14,691 nt of DNA. Source: JALOAT01 sp041677345 (GTDB lineage Bacteria; Pseudomonadota; Gammaproteobacteria; Thiohalomonadales; Thiohalomonadaceae). Positions 1 through 7,786 of this stretch are shown here, one piece after another. Every line of letters begins with the position of its first letter. Positions within the stretch are counted from its first letter, which is position 1. The DNA lies in contig JBAYQE010000067.1 of NCBI GenBank assembly GCA_041677345.1, forward strand, positions 1-14,691. Direction: 5' to 3'. Position numbers and translations under genes: made by a program. A model generated the notes under the pieces. It was not told the DNA's origin, did no database searches, and was given only the letters and a program-made list of their open reading frames with translations.

Positions 1-1631
<1,631 letters not shown>

Positions 1632-1634
1632 CGG

Positions 1635-1692
1635 CACACCTCTAGTGTTCGGTCAGAGGCGGCGAGAAGGGCGCGCAAACAGGTGCAACACC
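1635..1692 (-). promoter_or_regulatory. Predicted translational expression platform of the thiC riboswitch
   Basis: Three mutually competing pairings are visible on the minus strand. First, GGTG (1692-1689), whose first three bases close P1, can instead pair with CACC (1685-1682) across a TTG loop. Second, CACCT (1685-1681) is complementary to AGGTG (1641-1637), which overlaps the thiC Shine-Dalgarno; two G-U pairs extend it. Third, CCTCT (1659-1655) can pair with AGAGG (1643-1639) locally. The inferred logic is that TPP locks P1, frees CACCT and lets it mask the ribosome site; without TPP the GGTG/CACC hairpin keeps CACCT busy. No run of U follows a strong hairpin, so transcription termination looks less likely. 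Energies were not computed. Confidence 0.6.
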
Positions 1693-1775
1693 GCTTCCCT
1701 ACGCCGGTGCTAACCGGTTCAGGTTCGAAGGGTCTTTCTCAGCCGAGGCCGCAGGCCTGGGCACCCCTAGCTGGT
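1690..1775 (-). promoter_or_regulatory. TPP riboswitch aptamer (THI element) upstream of thiC
   Basis: Read on the minus strand, the block carries the THI-box landmarks in order: GGGGTGCC, then GGCTGAGA, then ACCCTTCGAACCTGA, then CCGGTTAGCACCGGCGTA, ending GGGAAGC. A closing P1 helix can be drawn between ACCAGCT (1775-1769) and AGCGGT (1695-1690), with one bulged A. CCGGT/ACCGG forms the short arm near the 3' side. In this family the RNA binds thiamine pyrophosphate and reduces expression of the downstream thiamine gene. The distance to the thiC start is about 58 nt, enough for a translational expression platform, annotated separately. Confidence 0.97.
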
Positions 1776-1785
1776 TCGGCCGTAA

Positions 1786-1812
1786 AGTATAGTATGGTGC
1801 TCGGATACGCAA
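1786..1812 (-). promoter_or_regulatory. Candidate thiC promoter
   Basis: On the minus strand TATACT (1791-1786) is a good -10 element, with TTGCGT (1812-1807) as a possible -35 at a short 15-bp spacing. The expected start of transcription, near 1779, falls a few bases before the riboswitch P1 helix, which is where it should be. The -10 is convincing; the -35 is weak. Confidence 0.45.
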
Positions 1813-1946
1813 GCGCCCGGAATGGTGGAAAAAGCCTGAAAAACAGGCAGTAATGCTTGCATTTCTTCGCATTGGGAACAGCCGTCGTGCCTTGCCTGAC
1901 CGCCTCAAAGCGCTTAACCTTGCACCACCTAACCGGGTTTATACAC
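1813..1946. other. Divergent intergenic stretch between thiC leader and the PIMT-like gene
   Basis: This stretch should hold the promoter of the rightward gene. The best plus-strand candidate is TTGCCT (1892-1897), a 17-bp spacer, then TAACCT (1915-1920), matching consensus at 4/6 and 3/6, so it is weak. GCCTG-AAAAA-CAGGC (1834-1848) is a small 5-bp hairpin. On the minus strand it is followed by five T, giving a miniature terminator shape, but no minus-strand gene lies upstream for it to end. A TTG-initiated extension of the rightward gene to 1857 is possible but not favoured. Confidence 0.3.
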
Positions 1947-2636
1947 ATGCAGAACCTCATGCCCGATGTCAATTTCGAACTGGCGCGACGCAATATGATC
2001 GCCCAGCAGGTACGCCCCTGGGACGTCTTGGACGACCGTGTGCTCGACGCCATGCAACACGTCCCGCGCGAGGACTTCGTCCCCGCCGAGTACCGCAACG
2101 TCGCCTACACCGACCTGGAGTTGCCCATTGGCCATGAGCAGGTTCTCATGGCGCCGAAACTGGTCGGCCGCATGCTGCAGGCGCTGGACATCCAGCCCCA
2201 CGACCGTGTGCTCGAGGTCGGCACCGGCACCGGCTACACCACCGCCCTGCTGGCCCGGCTCGCGCACGAAGGCCACGTTTACTCGGTAGACCTTCAATCC
2301 GAGTTCATTACCGCCGCGCGCCAGCGACTGGCCAGCCACGGTATCCGCAACGTCACCCTGGAGACGGGCAATGCCGTCAACGGCTGGGATGCCCACGAGC
2401 CCTATGACGCGATCGCCATCACCGGGTCCCTGCCCCTGCTCACCGATGGTTTCCAGCGCATCCGTGAAAGCCTGGCAGTGGGCGGGCGGCTGTTCGTGAT
2501 CGTGGGCGAGGCGCCGACCATGGAGGCTATCCTCATCACCCGCATGACAGACAACGAGTGGCGCAGTGAAGGACTGTTCGAGACCCTGCTGCCTGCCCTG
2601 GTGCATGCCCCACGGCCTCAGCGCTTCGTTTTTTGA
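1947..2636 (+). CDS. PIMT-family SAM-dependent methyltransferase (protein-L-isoaspartate O-methyltransferase-like)
   Basis: The protein is 229 residues from the ATG at 1947; an ATG at 1959 would give 225. The start QARxxMIxQQxRPWDVLD-like region (ARRNMIAQQVRPWDVLD, residues 13-29) and the SAM-binding motif VLEVGTGTGYTT (88-99), followed by an acidic residue in YSVD (112-115), place it in the isoaspartyl methyltransferase family. In canonical Pcm the segment before motif I reads IGQGQTISQPY; here the aligned stretch is IGHEQVLMAPK (61-71), so the conserved serine is Met68. Repair of isoaspartate is therefore not assured, and the substrate may differ. This divergent form is commonly found next to tolC in proteobacteria, as here, with 131 bp between them. 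No strong ribosome site is visible at either start. Confidence 0.85.
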   Translation: MQNLMPDVNFELARRNMIAQQVRPWDVLDDRVLDAMQHVPREDFVPAEYRNVAYTDLELPIGHEQVLMAPKLVGRMLQALDIQPHDRVLEVGTGTGYTTALLARLAHEGHVYSVDLQSEFITAARQRLASHGIRNVTLETGNAVNGWDAHEPYDAIAITGSLPLLTDGFQRIRESLAVGGRLFVIVGEAPTMEAILITRMTDNEWRSEGLFETLLPALVHAPRPQRFVF

Positions 2637-2681
2637 GTTAGTTTCGGGCAAGACGGGATTATTCCTGCATAGTTAATGCCG

Positions 2682-2710
2682 TTGAATGTAGGACGGCCGG
2701 GCCGTATATT
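2682..2710 (+). promoter_or_regulatory. Sigma-70-type promoter of tolC
   Basis: TTGAAT (2682-2687) and TATATT (2705-2710) are separated by exactly 17 bp, matching consensus at 4/6 and 5/6. Transcription would begin near 2717, giving a leader of about 50 nt before the tolC start at 2768. The surrounding sequence is AT-richer than the flanking genes, as expected for a promoter. Confidence 0.7.
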
Positions 2711-2726
2711 AGCTTTCATTAATTTA

Positions 2727-2742
2727 CTGACCGATCGGTCAG
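2727..2742. promoter_or_regulatory. Perfect 16-bp palindrome, probable TetR-family operator
   Basis: CTGACCGATCGGTCAG is its own reverse complement over all 16 bases. It lies about 10 bp downstream of the predicted tolC transcription start, where a bound dimer would block early elongation. The GACCGATCGGTC core resembles operators of TetR/AcrR-type regulators of efflux and stress genes (for example the NemR box, ACCGATCGGT). No regulator gene is present in the window, so the binding protein is unknown. As RNA the same bases could form an 8-bp stem but without a loop, which favours a DNA-level role. Confidence 0.6.
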
Positions 2743-2767
2743 CCCTGTGGATAGGGAATGAAACCGT

Positions 2768-4093
2768 ATGAAGATGCGCAATAACCTGCTTGCCTCCGCC
2801 CTGATGTTGGCCCTCTCGGTGCCGGCCGGGGCAGCCGATCTCCTCGACATATACCGCCGCGCCCAGGAGGCCGATCCGCAGATCGCCAATGCCGCCGCTG
2901 CCTATGGTGCAGCGCTCCAGGCCCGCCCCCTGGCACGCTCCAATCTGATGCCCAAGCTGAGTGCGGGTGCACTCTACAGTCAGGCCTCGACCGATACCCA
3001 GAGCGACAACCCCGCCCTGGACACGGGTTCGGTAGACACCGACACCACCGAATACAACCTGAGCCTCATCCAGCCCATCTATCACCACGATTACTTCGCG
3101 CAGCTGAGCCAGGCGGACGCCAGCATCGCCCAGGCCGACGTCCAGTACACCGCGGCCCAACAGGACCTCATCGTGCGTGCCGCCAACGCCTACTTCGGGG
3201 TGCTTGCCGCCGAGGACAACCTGCGCTTCACCGAGGCCCAGCGTACCGCCTTCGAACAGCAGTTGCGCCAGACCCGCCAGCGCTTCGAGGTGGGCCTGAC
3301 CGCCATCACCGATGTGCGCGAGGCGCAGGCACGCTACGACCTCTCCGTCTCCCAGGAGATCGCCGCACGCAACCAGCTGATTACCGCCAGCGAGCAGCTG
3401 CGCGAGCTCACCGGTGAGGAATACGAGTCCCTGGCCAAGCTGGGCGAGATACCGCTGGTGGTACCCGAGCCCGCCAACGTGGATAACTGGGTCAGCACCG
3501 CCATGGAGCAGAACCTGCAGCTGCTGGCCGCCGAGGCCTTCAGCCGGGTGCAGCGCGACCAGATCCGTATCCAGCGCGCCCAGCGCTATCCCACCCTCGA
3601 CCTGACCGCCAGGGTAGGCCGCACCGAGCGCGACACGGGGCCGACCACCGAAGTGGACAACAGTGTCGTGGGCATCAACCTGAACTTCCCCTTCTACCAG
3701 GGGGGGCTGATCAGCGCCCGCACCCGCCAGGCCGAGTTCCAGCACCAGCAGGCCCTGGCACAGCTCGACCAACAGCGTCGCGCCACCGTGCGGCAGACCC
3801 GTGACGCCTACAACCGCGTGCAGGCGGGCATCAGCCAGGTGGAGGCCCTGCGCCAGGCGGTAATCTCGGCCCAGACGGCCCTCGACGCCACCCAGGCGGG
3901 CTATGAAGTGGGCACCCGCACCGCCGTGGACGTGCTGGATGCCCAGCAGCAGCTCTATTCCGCGCAGAGCGAATACGCCAGTGCACGCTACAACTACGTG
4001 CTCTCCACCCTGCAGCTCAAGCAGGCCGCCGGCACCCTCATGCCCGAGGATGTGGCCTTGGTGAACGCCTGGCTGACGGGTAACGCGCCGTAA
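2768..4093 (+). CDS. tolC: TolC-family outer-membrane efflux channel
   Basis: The 441-residue product starts with a clear signal peptide: MKMRNN, a hydrophobic core LLASALMLALSV, and a cleavage region PAGA near residue 22. The mature start ADLLDIYRRAQEADPQ is typical of TolC/CyaE-type proteins. Two duplicated halves follow, rich in Gln/Ala heptad-like helices, each with a beta-strand segment (GALYSQAST at about residue 67 and FPFYQGGLISARTRQ at about 310). TolC trimers form the outer-membrane and periplasmic tunnel used by tripartite RND/ABC exporters and type I secretion. No inner-membrane pump or adaptor gene is adjacent, so this is likely the shared channel. AGGGAA lies about 10 nt before the ATG. 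An ATG at 2758 is out of frame. The promoter and palindrome upstream suggest repressor control. Confidence 0.95.
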   Translation: MKMRNNLLASALMLALSVPAGAADLLDIYRRAQEADPQIANAAAAYGAALQARPLARSNLMPKLSAGALYSQASTDTQSDNPALDTGSVDTDTTEYNLSLIQPIYHHDYFAQLSQADASIAQADVQYTAAQQDLIVRAANAYFGVLAAEDNLRFTEAQRTAFEQQLRQTRQRFEVGLTAITDVREAQARYDLSVSQEIAARNQLITASEQLRELTGEEYESLAKLGEIPLVVPEPANVDNWVSTAMEQNLQLLAAEAFSRVQRDQIRIQRAQRYPTLDLTARVGRTERDTGPTTEVDNSVVGINLNFPFYQGGLISARTRQAEFQHQQALAQLDQQRRATVRQTRDAYNRVQAGISQVEALRQAVISAQTALDATQAGYEVGTRTAVDVLDAQQQLYSAQSEYASARYNYVLSTLQLKQAAGTLMPEDVALVNAWLTGNAP

Positions 4094-4104
4094 TTGGGAA
4101 GGCA

Positions 4105-4139
4105 CCACGGAGAAAAAGAAAGCCTCCGATTCTCCGTGG
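4105..4139 (+). terminator. Long inverted repeat after tolC, possible terminator or 3' stabiliser
   Basis: CCACGGAGAA (4105-4114) and TTCTCCGTGG (4130-4139) are perfect reverse complements over 10 bp, around a 15-nt loop, starting 11 bp after the tolC stop. No T-tract follows (ATCTGGG), so intrinsic termination is doubtful; it may protect the 3' end or be a repeat relic. A second hairpin, GGCGGG (4155-4160) with CCCGCC (4168-4173), follows and is GC-rich but also lacks a good U run. Confidence 0.45.
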
Positions 4140-4231
4140 ATCTGGGTTGAAAGCGGCGGGCACGGGCCCCGCCCCATGTCGCGGTCATTTGCGTTTAGTT
4201 CATTTGCGGACTTCCTCCAACAGAGGTGACC

Positions 4232-4801
4232 ATGTCCCAAGATAACCCGCTGCTGCTTTCCGCCGACCAGAGCCTGCTGATCCTCGTCGACGTCCAGGTG
4301 CGCCTGGCCGCGGCCATGCCCGATGCGGATCGGGCGCGTGTGCTGCGCCAGGGTGCCGCGTTGCTGCGTGGGGCCGATCTCTTGCAGGTGCCGGTGATCG
4401 TGTCGGAGCAATATCCCAAGGGCCTCGGGCACACGGAGCCGGCGCTGGCGGAAACGTTTCCCGCCGCAGCAGCCGTCGTGGAGAAGACCTGTTTCGCCTG
4501 CAGCGGCGAGACCCGCTTTCGCGAGGCGCTCGCGGGGCATGGCCGCCGGCAGGTGGTCGTTGCCGGCATGGAGGCCCATGTCTGCGTGCTGCAAACGGCC
4601 CTTGAACTGCATGCCGCGGGTCACGAGGTATTCGTGGTGGAGGACGCGGTAAGCAGCCGCGACCCAGCCAACCGGGACAACGCCATGGCCCGCCTGCGCC
4701 AGGCCGGGGTCACCGTGACCAACACCGAGTCGGTGCTGTTCGAGTGGCTGCGCGATGCCTCCCATACCCAATTCAAGGCCGTGAGCGCCCTCATCAAATG
4801 A
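4232..4801 (+). CDS. Isochorismatase-fold cysteine hydrolase (ISOC1/2-like)
   Basis: The protein is 189 residues from the ATG at 4232, which has AGAGG (4222-4226) 5 nt upstream. A GTG at 4226 is part of that ribosome site and is rejected. The cysteine-hydrolase triad is readable: Asp20 in LILVDVQ, Lys85 in VVEKTCF, and Cys118 in GMEAHVCVLQTALEL. The C-terminal region, with VVEDAVSSR and WLRDASHTQFKAVSALIK, resembles the eukaryotic and bacterial ISOC1/ISOC2 branch rather than EntB-type isochorismatase or nicotinamidase, so the substrate is unknown. No siderophore genes are nearby. The stop overlaps the next start as ATGA (4798-4801), so translation of the two is probably coupled. CCTC (4214-4217) could pair with GAGG of the ribosome site in a weak hairpin. 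Confidence 0.88.
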   Translation: MSQDNPLLLSADQSLLILVDVQVRLAAAMPDADRARVLRQGAALLRGADLLQVPVIVSEQYPKGLGHTEPALAETFPAAAAVVEKTCFACSGETRFREALAGHGRRQVVVAGMEAHVCVLQTALELHAAGHEVFVVEDAVSSRDPANRDNAMARLRQAGVTVTNTESVLFEWLRDASHTQFKAVSALIK

Positions 4802-5331
4802 TTTCTCCCTTCCCTGCCGCTGCACCTGATTTCTCCGACCCCGTCGGCCTGCTGCGCGCCTGTCACGGCCGCATCCTGGCCCACTGCGCCACCCTGGAGC
4901 GCCTGGTGCCGCATCTGGCCCGCCACGGCGCCGACGCGGAGGCACGCGAAGCCATGGCGCGCGTGCACCGTTATTTTGCGACCGCCGCACAGCATCACCA
5001 CGCGGACGAGGAGCAGGATCTGTTCCCGCGGCTCAACACCGTCGCACCCGCGCTGATCCCGCTCATACAGGAACTGGAACGCGAACACGAGGGCCTGTCG
5101 CGCCACTGGCAGGCGCTGACGCCGTTGTTGGCCGAGCCGGAGCAAGCCATGGCCGACGCTGCGACCTTCGCACGGGTGGTGGCCGCTTTCATCGCCGGCT
5201 ATCAGGCGCACGCCGCCAAGGAGAACGAGCACTTGCTGCCGCGCGCAGCGGAAGCGCTCTCGCCCGAGGACCTGCGTGAGTTGGGGGCACGCATGGCGGC
5301 ACGCCGTGGTGTGGCCCTGCCATCGGCGTAA
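4798..5331 (+). CDS. Hemerythrin/HHE-domain protein
   Basis: The product is 177 residues, all helical in character, without a signal peptide or membrane segment. Candidate di-iron ligands follow the HHE spacing: His23 (ACHGRI), His67/His68 with Glu71/Glu72 (HHHADEEQDLFP), His97 (EREHEGL), and His138 with Glu142 and His145 (HAAKENEHLLP). Family members bind oxygen, sense redox or nitric oxide stress, or handle iron. The start at 4798 is chosen because it sits in an ATGA overlap with the upstream hydrolase stop; a longer in-frame GTG start at 4744 would lie wholly inside that gene. The overlap implies co-translation and a shared process. The exact role is unknown. Confidence 0.85.
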   Translation: MISPFPAAAPDFSDPVGLLRACHGRILAHCATLERLVPHLARHGADAEAREAMARVHRYFATAAQHHHADEEQDLFPRLNTVAPALIPLIQELEREHEGLSRHWQALTPLLAEPEQAMADAATFARVVAAFIAGYQAHAAKENEHLLPRAAEALSPEDLRELGARMAARRGVALPSA

Positions 5332-5409
5332 GCCCTTCAGGGGGTGTAACGCAGAGGGCGCGGAGGCGCGGCCAGCTCCGGCGACAGCGAACACCGCCAG
5401 GAATGCTCC

Positions 5410-5418
5410 TGATAGAAT
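5410..5418 (+). promoter_or_regulatory. Candidate extended -10 promoter for lpxL-waaA
   Basis: TGATAGAAT combines a TG dinucleotide with TAGAAT (5413-5418), the extended -10 form. No -35 element is visible at 16-18 bp. The start of transcription would be near 5425, leaving a leader of about 19 nt and no clear Shine-Dalgarno before the ATG at 5444. The preceding bases 5350-5371 are short degenerate GC-rich direct repeats (CGCAGAGGG, CGCGGAGG) of no known role. Confidence 0.4.
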
Positions 5419-5443
5419 TGCGCGCTTTCACGTCCTGTCGCCC

Positions 5444-6367
5444 ATGACCGAAACCTTCCGTCCCAGCCAGTTTCTCGCCCCTCGCCACTGGCCCACCTGG
5501 CTGGGTTTGGCACTGGTACGCGTGGGCGGTGCACTGCCCTCGCGCTGGCAACTCCGCCTGGCCCGGGTGATCGGCCGCCTGATGTATGGGTTGGCACGCG
5601 AGCGTCGTCGTGTGGCGCACATCAATGTCGACCTGTGCTTTCCGGAGCTGGAGCCCGCGCAGCGTGAACACATCGTGCACGAGTCTTTCGTCTCCGCGGC
5701 CATGGCCATTTTCGAGATGGGTCTGGCCTGGTGGGCCGATAACGAGCGCCTGAGGGCCATGCAGCGCATCGAGGGGCTCGAACACCTGGAAACGGCCCTC
5801 GCCAAGGGCAAAGGCGCCATCCTGCTGGGCGGTCATTACACCACCATCGAGCTCAGCGGCCGCCTCATGGGCCTGCACCGGCGCGACGTCTATCCGGTGT
5901 ACAAGCATGCCCGTAATCCGCTTTACGATGCCGCCATGGCGGCGGGCCGGCGGCGTGTCTACGAGGGCATTCTCGACAACCTCGATCTGCGCGCGCTGGT
6001 GCGGGTGCTCAGGCAGGGCAAGGTGGTGTGGTATGCGCCCGATCAGGATTTCGGCCGCCACCGCTCGGTGTTCGCACCGTTCTTCGGCGTACCCACCGCC
6101 ACACTCACCACCACCGCACGTCTCGCACGACTCGCGGGCGCACCGGTGCTGCCTTTCTACTCCGAGCGTCTGCCGGGTGAGGCCGGTTACCTGATCCGGG
6201 TGGGTGCACCGCTGGCGGACTTCCCGAGCGGGGACGACGTGCGTGATGCCACCACCATCAACCGCGCCATCGAAGCGCAGGTGCGGCGCACCCCCGAGCA
6301 GTACCTGTGGTTGCACAAGCGGTTCAAGACACGCCCCCGCGGCGAACCGCCCATCTATCCCAAATGA
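5444..6367 (+). CDS. lpxL: Lipid A late acyltransferase, LpxL/HtrB family
   Basis: The 307-residue length is normal for the family (about 305-325). The reading starts at the ATG MTETFRPSQFLAPRHWPTWLG, matching the usual amphipathic N-terminus followed by one membrane segment (about residues 16-32). The HX4E catalytic motif is present as HYTTIE, with His131 and Glu136 after LLGGH. Downstream are YPVYKHARNPLYD and the conserved WYAPDQDFG block with FFGVPTATLT. The enzyme adds a secondary acyl chain from acyl-ACP to Kdo-lipid A at the inner face of the cytoplasmic membrane. Only one late acyltransferase is in the window, so LpxL versus LpxM preference cannot be settled. The stop overlaps the waaA start by four bases (ATGA), which indicates an operon and links the acyl transfer to Kdo addition. 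Confidence 0.92.
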   Translation: MTETFRPSQFLAPRHWPTWLGLALVRVGGALPSRWQLRLARVIGRLMYGLARERRRVAHINVDLCFPELEPAQREHIVHESFVSAAMAIFEMGLAWWADNERLRAMQRIEGLEHLETALAKGKGAILLGGHYTTIELSGRLMGLHRRDVYPVYKHARNPLYDAAMAAGRRRVYEGILDNLDLRALVRVLRQGKVVWYAPDQDFGRHRSVFAPFFGVPTATLTTTARLARLAGAPVLPFYSERLPGEAGYLIRVGAPLADFPSGDDVRDATTINRAIEAQVRRTPEQYLWLHKRFKTRPRGEPPIYPK

Positions 6368-7629
6368 CCGCTACGCCGCGTTCGTCCCTGTTCGCCTACC
6401 GGCTGCTGGTCACGGCGCTATCCCCGCTGGTGGCGGGCTATACGGCCTGGCTCGGATGGCGGCACCGCGACGGGCGTTTCGTCGGCGAGCGGTTGGGATT
6501 TCCCGCCACGGGTGGTGCAACACACAAACCCGTGTGGGTGCATGCAGCCTCCGTGGGTGAAGTGAATGCCGCACTTCCCCTCATCACCGAACTGCAGCGG
6601 CACCATCCGCACAGGCCTGTACTGCTCACCACGGCCACCCCCACGGGCGGTGCCCTGGCGCGAAGCCATGTGCATGACAGCCTCGCCCACGCCTATCTGC
6701 CGTTCGATCGCCCCGCCGCCGTACGACGCTTCCTGGCCGCCTATCGCCCATGCTGCGGCCTCATGGTAGAGACGGAACTGTGGCCGAACCTGTATGCCGC
6801 TTGTGCCGAGAGCGCCGTGCCCGTGGTCATCGTCAACGGCCGCGTTTCGGCACGCACACTGCACGCACCGCTGTGGCTGCGCAGGCTTTACGCGGGCTGC
6901 CTCGCACACGTGGAGGCGGTGCTGGCGCGCTCGCCCGAAGATCGTGACGGCTTCCTCGCCCTCGGCGCATCCCCAGCCAAGGTCCAGGTGCTCGGCAACC
7001 TGAAATTCGCCGCCCCCGTGGATACCACGGTGACCCCGATAGCGCTGGGCAGGCCTTATGTGCTCGCCGCCTCCACACGGGAGGATGAGGAGACCCGGGT
7101 GATGGAGGCGTGGCGGCAGAGCGGTGCCGAACACCTGTTGGTCATCGCCCCGCGCCATCCGAAACGCCTGCATGAGGTGCTCGCAGACCTGAAACAGGCA
7201 ACGCCTTCCGTGGCCGTGCGCAGTCGCGGCGACGAGGTCACCGAGCACACCCGGGTCTACGTGGCGGATACCTTCGGTGAACTGCAAGGCTTCATGGCGG
7301 GCGCGGAACTGGTTTACATGGGCGGCTCGCTGGTACCCAAGGGCGGCCACAACGTGCTCGAACCGGCACGGCTTGGCAGGGCCGTGGTATTCGGGCCGCA
7401 CATGGAGAACTTCGCCGAGGAGGCGCGCCTGCTGTTGCAGGAAAATGGGGCGGTGCAGGTACATGACACCGCGGCGCTGGCCGCCTGCTTCCGCGACCTG
7501 CTGAACCAGCCCGCACGCCGCGCCGCCCTGGGCGAGCGGGCTCGCGCCGCGGTGGCGGCGCGTAGCGACGTGGCGACCCGATATGCGGATGCTATCGACG
7601 GATTGATCCCGGACCTGCAAGACACGTAG
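6364..7629 (+). CDS. waaA: 3-deoxy-D-manno-octulosonic acid (Kdo) transferase WaaA
   Basis: The product is 421 residues, the normal length. An N-terminal membrane anchor (about residues 8-30) precedes the GT30 domain. HAASVGE (60-66) carries the catalytic Glu66. METELWPNL-like sequence (VETELWPNL), VNGRVSARTL, APRHPKR and the C-terminal GGSLVPKGGHNVLEPA donor-binding signature follow. WaaA moves Kdo from CMP-Kdo to lipid IVA on the cytoplasmic face. The start is fixed by ATGA overlap with the acyltransferase gene. The stop codon TAG at 7627-7629 lies inside the first arm of the repeat block that follows. The nearby kdkA suggests the enzyme is monofunctional (one Kdo), but that cannot be read from motifs alone. 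Confidence 0.95.
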   Translation: MTATPRSSLFAYRLLVTALSPLVAGYTAWLGWRHRDGRFVGERLGFPATGGATHKPVWVHAASVGEVNAALPLITELQRHHPHRPVLLTTATPTGGALARSHVHDSLAHAYLPFDRPAAVRRFLAAYRPCCGLMVETELWPNLYAACAESAVPVVIVNGRVSARTLHAPLWLRRLYAGCLAHVEAVLARSPEDRDGFLALGASPAKVQVLGNLKFAAPVDTTVTPIALGRPYVLAASTREDEETRVMEAWRQSGAEHLLVIAPRHPKRLHEVLADLKQATPSVAVRSRGDEVTEHTRVYVADTFGELQGFMAGAELVYMGGSLVPKGGHNVLEPARLGRAVVFGPHMENFAEEARLLLQENGAVQVHDTAALAACFRDLLNQPARRAALGERARAAVAARSDVATRYADAIDGLIPDLQDT

Positions 7630-7785
7630 GGCGGTCGTGACCCGCCTACGTCGTAGGTCACGTTGGCACGCAGCGGCTACGTGACAATGCGCGGCTCGAA
7701 GATGTCACGTAGCTTCGCCACGTGACCTACGCAAGACAGCCGTCCTGGCGCGAAGCGCCTCCTTCGCTCACCGCGAAGATGTCAC
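7624..7785. repeat. Nested inverted repeats (REP/BIME-like) between convergent waaA and kdkA
   Basis: The heptamer GTCACGT occurs four times in alternating orientation: 7657-7663 (+), 7679-7685 (-), 7704-7710 (+) and 7720-7726 (-). This allows two tandem hairpins or one large nested structure. The outer arms extend to 12 bp, CGTAGGTCACGT (7652-7663) with ACGTGACCTACG (7720-7731); the inner arms are 11 bp, GCTACGTGACA (7676-7686) with TGTCACGTAGC (7703-7713). A further hairpin joins ACGTAGG (7624-7630) to CCTACGT (7645-7651), across the waaA stop codon. CGAAGATGTCAC recurs directly at 7697-7708 and 7774-7785. GGCGC-GAA-GCGCC lies at 7747-7759. Position between two gene 3' ends suits a bidirectional terminator or mRNA stabiliser. 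The repeat has no coding capacity that I can see. Confidence 0.75.
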
Positions 7786-7786
7786 A

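Noticed and set aside
1834..1848. Small hairpin followed by T5 on the minus strand, resembling a terminator
   Set aside because: The stem is only 5 bp and no minus-strand gene lies upstream, so it is kept only as a note on the intergenic stretch.
1857..1946. TTG-initiated 30-residue extension of the PIMT-like protein
   Set aside because: The added residues do not resemble the family, the ATG at 1947 gives the normal N-terminus, and the extension would consume the likely promoter region.
2618..4990. 790-codon open frame on the minus strand
   Set aside because: It lies opposite tolC and the cysteine hydrolase, both with complete family motifs; the antisense translation is Gly/His/Gln-rich shadow sequence.
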